Source: an uncultured Mollicutes bacterium
GTDB taxonomy: Bacteria; Bacillota_I; Bacilli_A; Acholeplasmatales; Anaeroplasmataceae
Assembly: GCA_937905855.1 (NCBI GenBank)
Contig: CALCWU010000090.1
Span: 1-24,462, forward strand
DNA: 24,462 bases
Direction of reading: 5' to 3'
The number at the start of each line of letters is the position of its first letter. The stretch's first letter is position 1. Below, in pieces: positions 1 to 7,825 of the stretch. A model generated the notes under the pieces. The model searched no databases. It was not told the origin of the DNA and saw nothing but the letters and a program-made list of their open reading frames with translations. The position numbers and the translations under genes are program-made.

Positions 1-1637
1 ATATTGTTACTACGCTACAAAATGCAATTAGATTAAATAAGGTTGCTCATGCATATTTATTTAGTGGTCCAAGAGGTACAGGTAAAACGACTATTGCTAA
101 AATATTGGCTAAGGCATTAAACTGTGAATTTGGTCCAACTATTGAGCCTTGCGGAACCTGCTTTTTATGTGAAGGTATAACTAAAGGAACAATTCCCGAT
201 GTTGTTGAGCTAGATGCTGCTTCTAATAATGGTGCTGATGACATTAGAGTAATTCGCGATAGTGTTAAATTTATGCCTAGTGTAGCAAGGTATAAGGTTT
301 ATATTATTGATGAGGTTCATATGCTTTCTAATGCCGCCTTCAATGCTTTACTAAAAACACTAGAGGAGCCTCCAAAGCATGTTATTTTTATTCTAGCTAC
401 AACTGAACCATATAAGCTTCCAGCAACGATTTTATCACGCTGTCAAAGGTTTGATTTTCAAGCAATTACTGATAATGAAATTTTTAATAGATTAAGGGTT
501 GTTTGTGAGTCAGAAAAAATAAATGCTACTGAGGAAGCTCTTGGTTTAATTGCTCAAAGTGCTGAGGGTGGAATGAGAGATGCCTTAAGCTTACTTGATG
601 CCTGTATATCCTATTCAACAGATGATATAGTTGATATAAATGATGTTTTGGCTGTAAGTGGCAATGTAAGTAGTGAGCTTTTATTAGAAATAATAAATAG
701 TGCTTATTTAAAAAATGGTGGAACCATTTTAAAGCTTTTAAATGATATTTTAGCTGATGGTAAGGAAATACCAAGGTTAGTTAATGATTTAATATTGTTT
801 TTAAGAGATACATTACTTTATAAAAATAATTCTCTTACATCTTTAAAAAGTATTTACCAGACTCCAAAATTTATCGAGCTTGCAGGTAAAATTAGTTCTA
901 GCTTAATTTATTCCTATTTAGACATTTTAAATGAGCTTCAAAATAATATTCGCTATACCAATCAAAAGCGTCCATATATTGAGGTTGCTTTATTAAAAAT
1001 GTGTGACGCGATGAATCAAACTCCACAGCTTATTGTAAAAGAGGTTCAAGCTCCTCAAACTAAAGATGTCATTAAGCCTAAAACAACATATAATCCAGGC
1101 GAGGTTAAGGAATCCATAACAAAGCCCGAAGAGGTAATTGTTCCTAAGGCTATAGAAAATCAAAGTGAAGAAGTTCAAATTGAACAAATAGAGAATATCT
1201 TAAATAATCCTAATAAGACTAAAAAGGAATTTTTAATAGATTATTTTAATAGCCTTCAAAGGAAATATACATCTGATATTGCCCTAAATATGCTATGTCA
1301 GGGAAAGATTGTTGCAGCATCAAGTAAGAATGTATTAGTTGTTCTTAAGGATGAAGGCTTATGTAATAGAGTTATGAGATATGAAAGCTTTGTCAATATA
1401 ATGAATAAGATTAACAAGGAACAAAATATTATTGAGGACTATATTGCAATACCTCAGGCTATTTGGAATACCATTATAAATGATTTTATGGAAAAATATA
1501 AAAATGGCGTAACTAAGCCAAAGCTTGAATATGTTAGAATCCCTGTAAAGAATCATATAAAGCCAAAAGAGCAAGGAAATCCTGAACTTGATTTAGCTTA
1601 TGAGCTGTTTGATAAAGATTTAGTAAAAATTATATAA
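1..1637 (+). CDS. dnaX: DNA polymerase III subunit gamma/tau (5' end cut off by window)
   Basis: Clamp-loader ATPase of the replicative polymerase. The reading frame is open from base 3, upstream of the first internal ATG, and already encodes family sequence (HAYLFSG then Walker A GPRGTGKT, bases about 60-95), so the gene begins before the window; roughly 25-30 N-terminal residues are missing. Next come the four-cysteine zinc module (C-x8-C-x2-C-x2-C, bases 120-170), Walker B DEVHML, sensor 1 LSRCQRFDF, the helical collar domain and a divergent tau-like C-terminus ending at TAA. The 544 visible residues fit a Bacillus-sized full-length protein. I saw no internal frameshift site that would make a short gamma form. 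It leads a dnaX-ybaB-recR cluster, the standard order in Bacillota. Confidence 0.96.
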   Translation, partial: IVTTLQNAIRLNKVAHAYLFSGPRGTGKTTIAKILAKALNCEFGPTIEPCGTCFLCEGITKGTIPDVVELDAASNNGADDIRVIRDSVKFMPSVARYKVYIIDEVHMLSNAAFNALLKTLEEPPKHVIFILATTEPYKLPATILSRCQRFDFQAITDNEIFNRLRVVCESEKINATEEALGLIAQSAEGGMRDALSLLDACISYSTDDIVDINDVLAVSGNVSSELLLEIINSAYLKNGGTILKLLNDILADGKEIPRLVNDLILFLRDTLLYKNNSLTSLKSIYQTPKFIELAGKISSSLIYSYLDILNELQNNIRYTNQKRPYIEVALLKMCDAMNQTPQLIVKEVQAPQTKDVIKPKTTYNPGEVKESITKPEEVIVPKAIENQSEEVQIEQIENILNNPNKTKKEFLIDYFNSLQRKYTSDIALNMLCQGKIVAASSKNVLVVLKDEGLCNRVMRYESFVNIMNKINKEQNIIEDYIAIPQAIWNTIINDFMEKYKNGVTKPKLEYVRIPVKNHIKPKEQGNPELDLAYELFDKDLVKII

Positions 1638-1659
1638 AAAAATAAAGGAGATAATAAAA

Positions 1660-1962
1660 ATGAATCAACAAGCAATGATGCGTCTTAAGAAGATGCAAAA
1701 GGAAATGATGCAAAAGCAAAATGAATTAATGGAGACTGTATTTACTGGTACTGCTGGTGGTGGTATGGTAAGTGTTGATGTTAAAGGAGACCACAGTGTA
1801 GTTAATATCAAGGTTGATCCTGATGCTTTCGAATCAAAGGATGATATTGAAATGATTTGTGACTCTATTGTAGCTGCAATAAATGATGCTAACAATAAAA
1901 TAGATCAAAAGACTGCTGAAATTATGGGACCTTTTGCCGGCGGTATGCCAGGACTATTCTAA
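1660..1962 (+). CDS. ybaB: YbaB/EbfC family nucleoid-associated protein
   Basis: A 100-residue DNA-binding protein of the YbaB/EbfC family, a homodimer thought to bind nucleoid DNA and often co-expressed with recR. It begins with a Met/Lys/Gln-rich helix (MNQQAMMRLKKMQKEMMQKQ), followed by the family's Gly-rich strand (TAGGGMVSV) and a second helix, and ends with the typical PFAGGMPGLF tail. A strong AAAGGAG ribosome binding site lies at 1644-1650, correctly spaced from the ATG. It sits 22 bp after dnaX and is almost fused to recR, whose ATG starts 2 bp after this stop, implying translational coupling. Length is normal for the family. Confidence 0.95.
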   Translation: MNQQAMMRLKKMQKEMMQKQNELMETVFTGTAGGGMVSVDVKGDHSVVNIKVDPDAFESKDDIEMICDSIVAAINDANNKIDQKTAEIMGPFAGGMPGLF

Positions 1963-1963
1963 A

Positions 1964-2563
1964 ATGAAATATCCAAAGCCTTTGTTAACACTAATTGATG
2001 AATTATCAAGGCTTCCTTCAGTTGGAAAAAAAACAGCTGAAAGATATGCAATTCACATTTTTCAAAAATTTAGTAAGGAGGAATGTGAAAAATTAGCTCA
2101 GGCAGTTGTTGATGTTAAATCGATTGGTGTATGTAAATCATGTGGAAATATTTGTGAAGGCGAAATATGTTCAATTTGTAGTGATCCAGAAAGAGATAAA
2201 AATGTTGTGATGGTTGTAGAAACTATTAAGGATTTGTTTGTTATGGAAAACATCAATGAGTATAGGGGAATCTATCATGTTCTTGGTGGAGCAATAAGCT
2301 TTGCTAAGGGAATTGGTATTGATGATTTAAATATTTCTTCATTAATTGAAAAAGTAAAAAATAACGAGGTTAATGAAATAATTTTAGCAACAAATGCGAC
2401 CCTAGAGGGTGAAACAACAGCTAGATACATAAAAGCATTATTAAGTGATTATGATATTAATATCACGAGAATTGCTCATGGTTTACCTGTTGGTGGTGAT
2501 TTAGCTTATGCTGATGAAATGACCATTTTAAAGGCTCTTGAGGGAAGAAAAAAATACGAATAA
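1964..2563 (+). CDS. recR: Recombination mediator protein RecR
   Basis: Ring-forming protein of the RecFOR pathway that helps load RecA on gapped DNA. The 199-residue product has the N-terminal helix-hairpin-helix region (LSRLPSVGKKTAERYA), a four-cysteine zinc finger (CKSCGNICEGEICSIC), a Toprim domain starting VMVVET, and the C-terminal Walker-B-like region with ARGLPVGGDL-type sequence (here IAHGLPVGGDLAYADE). An upstream in-frame codon at 1934 would add ten residues with no family similarity and would overlap ybaB, so the ATG at 1964 is preferred; it lies 2 bp after the ybaB stop. Length matches the usual 198-200 residues. Confidence 0.96.
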   Translation: MKYPKPLLTLIDELSRLPSVGKKTAERYAIHIFQKFSKEECEKLAQAVVDVKSIGVCKSCGNICEGEICSICSDPERDKNVVMVVETIKDLFVMENINEYRGIYHVLGGAISFAKGIGIDDLNISSLIEKVKNNEVNEIILATNATLEGETTARYIKALLSDYDINITRIAHGLPVGGDLAYADEMTILKALEGRKKYE

Positions 2564-2605
2564 TAATATATTAGATTTTAGCATATAATTTTTTGGTGAA
2601 AATAA

Positions 2606-2788
2606 ATGCTAAAGTTTTTAAAATATTGCTTAAAATCTATTTTAATAGGAATAAGTGTAGTAATAGCCTTAAATTTTATTGGTCAATGGTTTAATTTCCA
2701 TTTACCATTTAATGCTGTTAGTGTATTTTTAATTGGCTTTTTTCATATTCCGGGGTTATTGTTACTTTTAATAATTTTGATATTGTAG
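2606..2788 (+). CDS. bofA: BofA-like membrane protein (sigma-K processing inhibitor family)
   Basis: A 60-residue, very hydrophobic protein with two predicted membrane segments (about residues 10-26 and 40-60). The central stretch NFIGQWFNFHLPFNAVSVFLIGFFHIPG closely follows the BofA family pattern (N-x3-G-x4-H-[IL]-P-[IL]-N, then GF-x-G-[IV]-P-G), although this copy is shorter than the roughly 87-residue Bacillus protein. In Bacillus, bofA lies just downstream of recR, and it has the same place here, which supports the assignment. BofA inhibits pro-sigma-K processing in the mother cell during sporulation; whether this organism sporulates cannot be told from the window. It has a weak GGTG ribosome binding site. 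It overlaps no neighbour and is followed closely by the DUF1934 gene. Confidence 0.75.
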   Translation: MLKFLKYCLKSILIGISVVIALNFIGQWFNFHLPFNAVSVFLIGFFHIPGLLLLLIILIL

Positions 2789-2797
2789 GTGGATATT

Positions 2798-3157
2798 ATG
2801 GAGGTACATTTCTTTTCGGAAATTGATGGACAATTAGTACAATATAAATCAGAAGCAAGCTTTAATGATAATGTTTTATCCTTTTATGAATGCCTAGATG
2901 AAAATAAAAATTTAGTTAATGTTTTTATTGGCGATGAGACAATTAGAATAATTAGAGATGGAGAAATCTCCTCTAATTTTTTGTTCGAACCAGAAAAAGA
3001 AACTAAAGCCTTATATGAAACAAAATATGGTTCATCAGAATTTCTTATACATACGAAGGAACTAAATATTACAAAAAATAAAATATTTATAAGCTATGAG
3101 ACTATTTTTGACAAAAAAAACGCTTCTAATGTAAAAATATGGCTTATAATTAAATAA
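2798..3157 (+). CDS. DUF1934 (YwiB-like) beta-barrel protein
   Basis: A 119-residue protein of unknown biochemical function. The pattern of alternating strands (DGQLVQYKSEASF, NVFIGDETIRIIRDGEISSNFLFE, ELNITKNKIFISYETIF) fits the DUF1934 calycin-like barrel family typified by Bacillus YwiB, which lies near argS and rpoE there. Here it also directly precedes rpoE, but argS is absent between them. The start is taken as the ATG at 2798 because TAGGTGGA (2786-2793) is well placed for it; a GTG at 2789 in the same frame overlaps that ribosome binding site. Family assignment rests on pattern, size and neighbourhood rather than on a catalytic motif. Confidence 0.6.
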   Translation: MEVHFFSEIDGQLVQYKSEASFNDNVLSFYECLDENKNLVNVFIGDETIRIIRDGEISSNFLFEPEKETKALYETKYGSSEFLIHTKELNITKNKIFISYETIFDKKNASNVKIWLIIK

Positions 3158-3162
3158 AATGC

Positions 3163-3191
3163 TTGAATTATAGATGATTTTTAGGTAAAAT
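3163..3191 (+). promoter_or_regulatory. sigma-A promoter of rpoE
   Basis: TTGAAT (3163-3168), a 17-bp spacer, then TAAAAT (3186-3191). This lies in the short gap between the DUF1934 stop and the GTGGAGG ribosome binding site of rpoE. Confidence 0.6.
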
Positions 3192-3218
3192 AGATAAGAG
3201 TCGAGTGGAGGAATTTTA

Positions 3219-3746
3219 ATGGAAAACAATATTTCGCAAGCATCATTACTTGAAGTAGCAATCTTATTAATGAATCAAAAGCATACTAAGCAAAATATTC
3301 GTAAGCTTATTAGTGAGGTTTTAGAAATGAAAGGCCTTGATGATGAGGATAATAGTTATGCTACACAATTATATATAGACATAACAACAAGCGCAAAGTT
3401 TGTTTATATGGGTAACGAAGAATGGGATTTAAAGGATCGTGAACCATTAGAGGAATGGGATAAGGATGGAGCTGCCTTCAATTCTAAAGAGGATCTTGTT
3501 GAAGATGAAGATGACTTCGACTTTGATGAGGATGACTTTGACGAAGAAGACGACGAGGAAAATGATGATGAAGAGTCAGATGAGGAAGACGAAGATGATG
3601 AGGATTACTCAAGTGACGATGATGAGGATTTAGACCTTGAAACTGATGATGATGGTGAACCATTAGATCGTTACAATGAAGATGATTTCGATGAGGATAA
3701 ATATAATAACCTTATGGATGACTTCGAGGATATGTACGAAAATTAA
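3219..3746 (+). CDS. rpoE: DNA-directed RNA polymerase delta subunit
   Basis: Gram-positive-specific RNA polymerase accessory subunit, which increases transcript release and recycling and affects promoter selectivity. The 175-residue product has the expected two parts. A folded HARE-HTH-type N-terminal domain (residues about 1-90) contains the typical WDLKDREPLEEWD segment. A C-terminal tail (about residues 95-175) is almost entirely Asp and Glu and would be disordered and polyanionic. A good ribosome binding site (GTGGAGG) precedes the ATG, a promoter lies at 3163-3191, and a terminator follows at 3750. Its presence is a marker for Bacilli and relatives. Confidence 0.93.
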   Translation: MENNISQASLLEVAILLMNQKHTKQNIRKLISEVLEMKGLDDEDNSYATQLYIDITTSAKFVYMGNEEWDLKDREPLEEWDKDGAAFNSKEDLVEDEDDFDFDEDDFDEEDDEENDDEESDEEDEDDEDYSSDDDEDLDLETDDDGEPLDRYNEDDFDEDKYNNLMDDFEDMYEN

Positions 3747-3749
3747 TTT

Positions 3750-3787
3750 TAAAGAAGAGAGCTTTTATGAGCTCTTTTTTCTTTTTT
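3750..3787 (+). terminator. Rho-independent terminator after rpoE
   Basis: The stem AGAGC (3758-3762) pairs with GCTCT (3771-3775), extended by A/G:T pairs below, with an 8-nt loop. It is followed by a run of T at 3775-3780 and further T after one C. Confidence 0.8.
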
Positions 3788-3788
3788 A

Positions 3789-3797
3789 TGGTATAAT
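3789..3797 (+). promoter_or_regulatory. Extended -10 promoter of the amidohydrolase gene
   Basis: TGGTATAAT (3789-3797) is a TGN-TATAAT extended -10 element placed just after the rpoE terminator and about 28 bp before the ATG. No good -35 is visible, as expected for this promoter class. Confidence 0.55.
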
Positions 3798-3824
3798 TGA
3801 TTAAAAATAGAAAAGGAGAATATT

Positions 3825-5114
3825 ATGAATACATATTTGTTAAAAAATATAAATATTTATGATGGTGAGGCATCAAGTGATATTGTAAATTGTGATATTT
3901 ATATTGAAAATGGGATAATTAAAGAAATTGGTAAAATTACTAATAAAAATGTTAAAACGATTGATATGAAAGGAAAATATGCTATTCCAGGCTTAATAAA
4001 CCTTCATGTTCATTTACCTGCAAGTGGAAAAATTAGCAAAACTCCCGTTGCTGAAAAGAAAAAATTAATTAAGAAAATTACCTCAAATAGCTTAATGCGA
4101 GGAATAGGAATAAATTTATGTGCAAAATATGCAAAAATGGAACTTAAATCTGGTGTTACTACAATAAGAACAGTTGGTGGTATTGCTGACTTTGATACTA
4201 TTCTAAGAGATAAAATTAATGCTGGTAAGAAAATAGGTCCAAGAATTTTGGCCTCTAATACGGCAATAGGTGTTGTTAATGGACATATGGATGGAACTGT
4301 TGCCAAGGCTATCTTAAATAATGAAGAAGGAATTCAAATGATTAAGGCTTTAAAGGCTGAAAATGTTGATTTAATAAAGCTTATGATCACTGGTGGAATT
4401 CTTGATTCGAAGGAACGTGGAAAAATTGGTCTATTAAAAATGCCTGCTGATATGGTTAAATGCTTATGTGATGAGGCCCATAAGGAAGGTTTAAGGGTAG
4501 CAGCTCATGTTGAGGGTAGTGAAGGAGTTAAAGTCGCAATTGAAAATGGTGTTGATACAATTGAGCATGGAGCACCTGTTGATAATCCTATTATTTTAAA
4601 ACTAAAGAATGAAAATAAAGCTTATGTTGCAACCTTTTCTCCAGCAATTCCTCTAAGCTTTTTAAATCCAGCCTCATTAGGCTATAGTGAAGATGTTAGC
4701 TATAATAGTAAGGTATTATTAGATGGAATGGTTGAATTTACTAATAAATGCTTGGAAAACAAAATAGCTGTAGGACTTGGTACCGATACAGGCTGTCCAC
4801 TTGTAACTCATTATGATATGTGGCGTGAGCTTTGTTATTTTAAAAAATATGCAAATGTTACAAATAAATATGCAATTCATACAGCAACTTTTGTTAATGC
4901 GAAAATTGCTGGAGTTTTAAATGATACAGGAAGTATAAGTGTTGGGAAAAGTGCGGATTTATTAATTATTGATCAAAATCCTTTAAATGATTTAAAAGTA
5001 TTAAGAAATCCTAAGCTAGTTATTTATAAAGGAAAAATTATTAAGGAACATAATAAGAAGTATTCAAAAATTGAAAATCAGCTTGATTTAGTATTAAATA
5101 GTTTATTAAAATAG
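3825..5114 (+). CDS. Metal-dependent amidohydrolase (imidazolonepropionase/prolidase-like)
   Basis: A 429-residue cytosolic hydrolase of the amidohydrolase superfamily. The expected ligands of a binuclear metal site are visible: HVH (His61, His63) after the strand AIPGLINL, a probable carbamylated Lys185 in LIKLMITGG, His228 in AAHVEG, His248 in TIEHGA, and the catalytic Asp321 in GLGTDTG. The ends form the small composite beta domain (IYDGEASSDIVNCDIYIENG; SADLLIIDQNPLNDL). This subfamily includes imidazolonepropionase-like proteins and Xaa-Pro/Xaa-Arg dipeptidases, so a peptide or cyclic amide substrate is plausible but not identifiable here. It has its own promoter and an AAAAGGAGA ribosome binding site, and looks like a single-gene unit ending in small-RNA copy 1. 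Confidence 0.85.
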   Translation: MNTYLLKNINIYDGEASSDIVNCDIYIENGIIKEIGKITNKNVKTIDMKGKYAIPGLINLHVHLPASGKISKTPVAEKKKLIKKITSNSLMRGIGINLCAKYAKMELKSGVTTIRTVGGIADFDTILRDKINAGKKIGPRILASNTAIGVVNGHMDGTVAKAILNNEEGIQMIKALKAENVDLIKLMITGGILDSKERGKIGLLKMPADMVKCLCDEAHKEGLRVAAHVEGSEGVKVAIENGVDTIEHGAPVDNPIILKLKNENKAYVATFSPAIPLSFLNPASLGYSEDVSYNSKVLLDGMVEFTNKCLENKIAVGLGTDTGCPLVTHYDMWRELCYFKKYANVTNKYAIHTATFVNAKIAGVLNDTGSISVGKSADLLIIDQNPLNDLKVLRNPKLVIYKGKIIKEHNKKYSKIENQLDLVLNSLLK

Positions 5115-5120
5115 ACTATC

Positions 5121-5178
5121 ACATAATTTCACACAATTATTTGATAAGCATAACACAATTTTTAGGTATTATATAGGT
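5121..5178 (+). promoter_or_regulatory. Promoter region of small RNA copy 1 (conserved 58-bp block)
   Basis: Conserved block starting ACATAATTTCACA seven bases after the amidohydrolase stop. It holds TTGATA (5141-5146) and TATTAT (5167-5172), the latter exactly 6 nt before the RNA's first GTC. The same positions are kept without gaps in copies 2 and 3. The 20-bp spacing between the two boxes is too long for an ordinary sigma-A promoter, so the TTTCACA box may bind an activator. Confidence 0.6.
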
Positions 5179-5289
5179 GTCTTTAAAAGACAGTAATTGT
5201 CAAACAAAGATGATAAATTACTTTTTTCATAAGAAAACTAACTCTCCCAATTTAAGCAAAAGGCAACCCTCGTGGTTGCCTTTTGTTTT
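5179..5289 (+). ncRNA. Putative small RNA, three-copy family, copy 1
   Basis: Predicted RNA of about 110 nt. Elements in order: a 5' hairpin GTCTT/AAGAC; a second stem AGTAATT (5192-5198) with AATTACT (5216-5222); a third hairpin TTTTC-ATAA-GAAAA; an unpaired segment containing CTCTCCC (5242-5248); and an intrinsic terminator, AAAAGGCAACC (5258-5268) with GGTTGCCTTTT (5274-5284). The terminator stem differs in sequence from copies 2 and 3 but stays paired. CTCTCCC is complementary to GGGAGAG-type Shine-Dalgarno sequence, so translational control in trans is a reasonable guess. The terminator also serves the convergent AraC gene. I do not recognise the family; a protein product is unlikely because no conserved frame exists. 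Confidence 0.7.
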
Positions 5290-7756
5290 ATATATCCTTA
5301 AATGTGTTTTTTAACAGCTTAATTTCAATTAGCTTTGTTTCAAGACTTCTTAGCGAAATAGATAAATCTAAAGAATTATTTAGGATATTCTTACTAAATA
5401 ATTCATATTTAGCAGTTGATAATTTTTTTAAATCCATTGTTTCATCAATGTTTTCAAATTCAATATTTGTCATTGCTTCATTTATATCATAGCTAGAACC
5501 ACTTTCCTTTGTGATTCTAGTTATTTTTATTTTAGCATAATCAAAATTCAAATTATTAAATGTAAATTTATAATTATTAATTTGTTTTAATTGAAATGGT
5601 TCATAACGGGAATGAGCTTGTAATGTAAAATATTCACCATCAGCATATAAATCATTATAATGCTCATAATTATATAAAATTATTTGAATGCTTTCATTAT
5701 TTTTAGTTATATAATAACCATTTCCTTGTTCAAGCCTATTATTGCTAAGCTTAGAAAGAAGCTTTATCGCTTGATATGATGCCTTACAAATACCGTTATA
5801 GGTGAAAAAACCAAGTCCACCATGATAGGTTTGATTAGGTAGCTGTGTTTCATCGATGAAATCAGTTAAGCCCCATTTGGTAAATGATAATGCTTCATCC
5901 ATATTTTCTAAAATATTTTTAACAAAATAACAGCTTGCAAAAATAGTATCATTTAAGTAATTTCTTTGAGATGAGGTAATATTCCATTCTGTTAAATATA
6001 CCTTGCTGCCTTGATAGAAGCTTACATCCTTAACCATATTTAAATAATCCTTTAATCCATTAGGATTTTTAGTAAGCTTTTCTTTTTTCTTGCCTTCAAT
6101 AAAGAAATTGTAATCATTTGAATAATAGGCAACTGATAAAAAGTCCGGATAACAATTATTTACTCGTGTCCAACTTAGAAAATCTTTATCAAAGTCCCTA
6201 GCAAATGAGGCAAAGGGAATAAGGGTTGGTGAGCCAACGTTGAATTTCTTAGATATTTCCTTTATTGTTTCATAGGTTCTTTTATAAAATATAAAGAAAT
6301 CCTTAGTGTTGTCAAAGCCAAAGGCGTGATTTGTACTATCAGGTTTGTTCCAAATGGTTATTGGCCAGGTTAATACCTCATCAAGAGTATATTTTTTAAT
6401 CATATGATAGAAGAATGCCTTAACTAAATTACACCAAGCATCCAAGCTTTTAGGTGGTGAAACAATAAATTTGGATTCATAAATGATATTATTAGGATTT
6501 AATGCTAAATCCCTTGGCATATATGATAGCTCAATGAATGGCTTTAGATTTAAGCCTTTAATGTAATCAAAAACCTGATCAATAAACACAAATGAATATG
6601 CCTCACCATTGTTTACAAATTTTCTATAAACATGCATATCATCTGAAAATAAGCCATGAAATCTAATCATTTTAAAACCAACCTCTTGTTGAACCTGCTC
6701 TAGCATAGTTCTAATGTTTTGTCTTAACAAATCAGAGGCTTTACCAACAAAAAGCATATTCATAAAATTTTTATTAATTGAATCAGTTTTCTTGTTAAAA
6801 TCAACATTTAGCTCAATAACTTGCTCTATGGTTGAAGATGGTTCATCAATTTTACCAATATCATATTTAAAAATAATATCTAAATAACGCTTAATGTCAT
6901 CATTAGAGAATAGACTATCCTTTACTATTTGATTATCCTTGTTTTTTCTAAATTCAGATGGAGTTAAACGATAAGTATTTTTAAACGCTCTTATGTAGCT
7001 TCTATAATCACCAAATCCGCTTTTTATAGCTATTTCTTCTAAGGAAATATCTGAATTTTGTAATAAATTTAAGTATTTATTTATGCGATAGGTGTCATAA
7101 TAATTTTGGAAGTTTTCTTTCATATGCTTTTGAAAGAATAAGGAAAAATATTGAGGTGTATATCCTAAATAGCTAGCTAAATCATTTAATGTTATATTAT
7201 TAGCATAGTTTTGATCGATATAATCTAGGGCTTGCTTTAGAATATAAAAATATTTTTGGCTTATTTTTTTACGCTCATTTCCTTTTATTTTAAATTGATT
7301 CATTAAAACAAAAAGAATTTGGTAGGCAAGTGATTGATTTAAGTATTCCACACTTTCATTTATTTTTTGGGTATTTACTCTAATAAGTGCGAAAATAGCG
7401 GCCTTAATTACCTTATATTTAATTTTTTGGTAATCATTAGTTTGATTACATTCAAACCAAATATCTTCAATTTCATTTTGAGAAAATCCAAATTTTGCTA
7501 AATCAATTTCGATATCGAGCATAGCAATTTGAGCTTCTGCTGATATGTCATAGATTGTCCAAGGATTAATAAGAATAATATCATCTGGCTTAAGATTATA
7601 AGAAATTGAATTTATGGTTATAATAGCATTGCCTTCCACAACATAATAAATCTTTATTATAGTATGCCAATCATTTTCGTGATTTGTTACTTTCTTCAGG
7701 GAGATTTTTATGGGGAAGTTATTGGGAAAATTAATAAATGAGAAGTTTGATGTCAT
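5288..7756 (-). CDS. AraC-type regulator with C-terminal GH39-like sensor domain
   Basis: An 822-residue transcription factor in three parts. Residues about 1-100 form a cupin-like AraC ligand-binding domain. Residues about 170-275 form the double helix-turn-helix (ITLNDLASYLGYTPQYFSLFF and ISLEEIAIKSGFGDYRSYIRAF, then TPSEFRK). Residues about 320-700 resemble a GH39 (beta-xylosidase/alpha-iduronidase clan) TIM barrel. The nucleophile region is kept (Glu590 in LTEWN), but the acid/base motif WNEP reads WNKP, with Lys471 replacing the Glu. The barrel is therefore probably non-catalytic and acts as a sugar sensor. It is transcribed divergently from the importer/uronate operon and is its likely activator. 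The ATG sits only 6 bp from a TATAAT box, suggesting a leaderless or very short leader. Confidence 0.88.
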   Translation of the reverse strand: MTSNFSFINFPNNFPIKISLKKVTNHENDWHTIIKIYYVVEGNAIITINSISYNLKPDDIILINPWTIYDISAEAQIAMLDIEIDLAKFGFSQNEIEDIWFECNQTNDYQKIKYKVIKAAIFALIRVNTQKINESVEYLNQSLAYQILFVLMNQFKIKGNERKKISQKYFYILKQALDYIDQNYANNITLNDLASYLGYTPQYFSLFFQKHMKENFQNYYDTYRINKYLNLLQNSDISLEEIAIKSGFGDYRSYIRAFKNTYRLTPSEFRKNKDNQIVKDSLFSNDDIKRYLDIIFKYDIGKIDEPSSTIEQVIELNVDFNKKTDSINKNFMNMLFVGKASDLLRQNIRTMLEQVQQEVGFKMIRFHGLFSDDMHVYRKFVNNGEAYSFVFIDQVFDYIKGLNLKPFIELSYMPRDLALNPNNIIYESKFIVSPPKSLDAWCNLVKAFFYHMIKKYTLDEVLTWPITIWNKPDSTNHAFGFDNTKDFFIFYKRTYETIKEISKKFNVGSPTLIPFASFARDFDKDFLSWTRVNNCYPDFLSVAYYSNDYNFFIEGKKKEKLTKNPNGLKDYLNMVKDVSFYQGSKVYLTEWNITSSQRNYLNDTIFASCYFVKNILENMDEALSFTKWGLTDFIDETQLPNQTYHGGLGFFTYNGICKASYQAIKLLSKLSNNRLEQGNGYYITKNNESIQIILYNYEHYNDLYADGEYFTLQAHSRYEPFQLKQINNYKFTFNNLNFDYAKIKITRITKESGSSYDINEAMTNIEFENIDETMDLKKLSTAKYELFSKNILNNSLDLSISLRSLETKLIEIKLLKNTFKDI

Positions 7757-7762
7757 AGCCTT

Positions 7763-7790
7763 ATTATAGTCTAAAATGTTTAAAAGTAAA
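7763..7790 (-). promoter_or_regulatory. Promoter of the AraC/GH39 gene
   Basis: On the minus strand, TTTACT, a 16-bp spacer, then TATAAT (7768 down to 7763). The predicted start point falls at or next to the ATG at 7756, so the message may be leaderless. One arm (AAAATGTT, 7773-7780) of an inverted repeat lies inside the spacer. Confidence 0.4.
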
Positions 7791-7809
7791 TAGCAATATG
7801 CAACATTTT
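7773..7809. promoter_or_regulatory. Inverted repeat, candidate AraC-regulator operator
   Basis: AAAATGTT (7773-7780), 21 bp, AACATTTT (7802-7809): perfect 8-bp arms in the divergent intergenic region, overlapping the regulator's own promoter and just upstream of the importer -35 box. Position fits an operator for the AraC protein; specificity is inferred. Confidence 0.4.
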
Positions 7810-7825
7810 AAGATTTTTTTAATTT

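Noticed and set aside
526..1574. Minus-strand frames within dnaX
   Set aside because: Antisense shadows of a conserved gene, without ribosome binding sites or family similarity.
3490..3720. Repetitive GAT/GAA-rich stretch looking like a DNA repeat
   Set aside because: It encodes the normal acidic tail of the RNA polymerase delta subunit.
5179..5289. The repeats as cis-acting leaders of downstream genes
   Set aside because: Copy 1 faces a convergent gene, copy 2 is ~490 bp from the next start, and all end in strong terminators.
5283..5492. 69-residue plus-strand frame
   Set aside because: It lies wholly opposite the 3' end of the AraC/GH39 gene, has no ribosome binding site and begins in the sRNA terminator.
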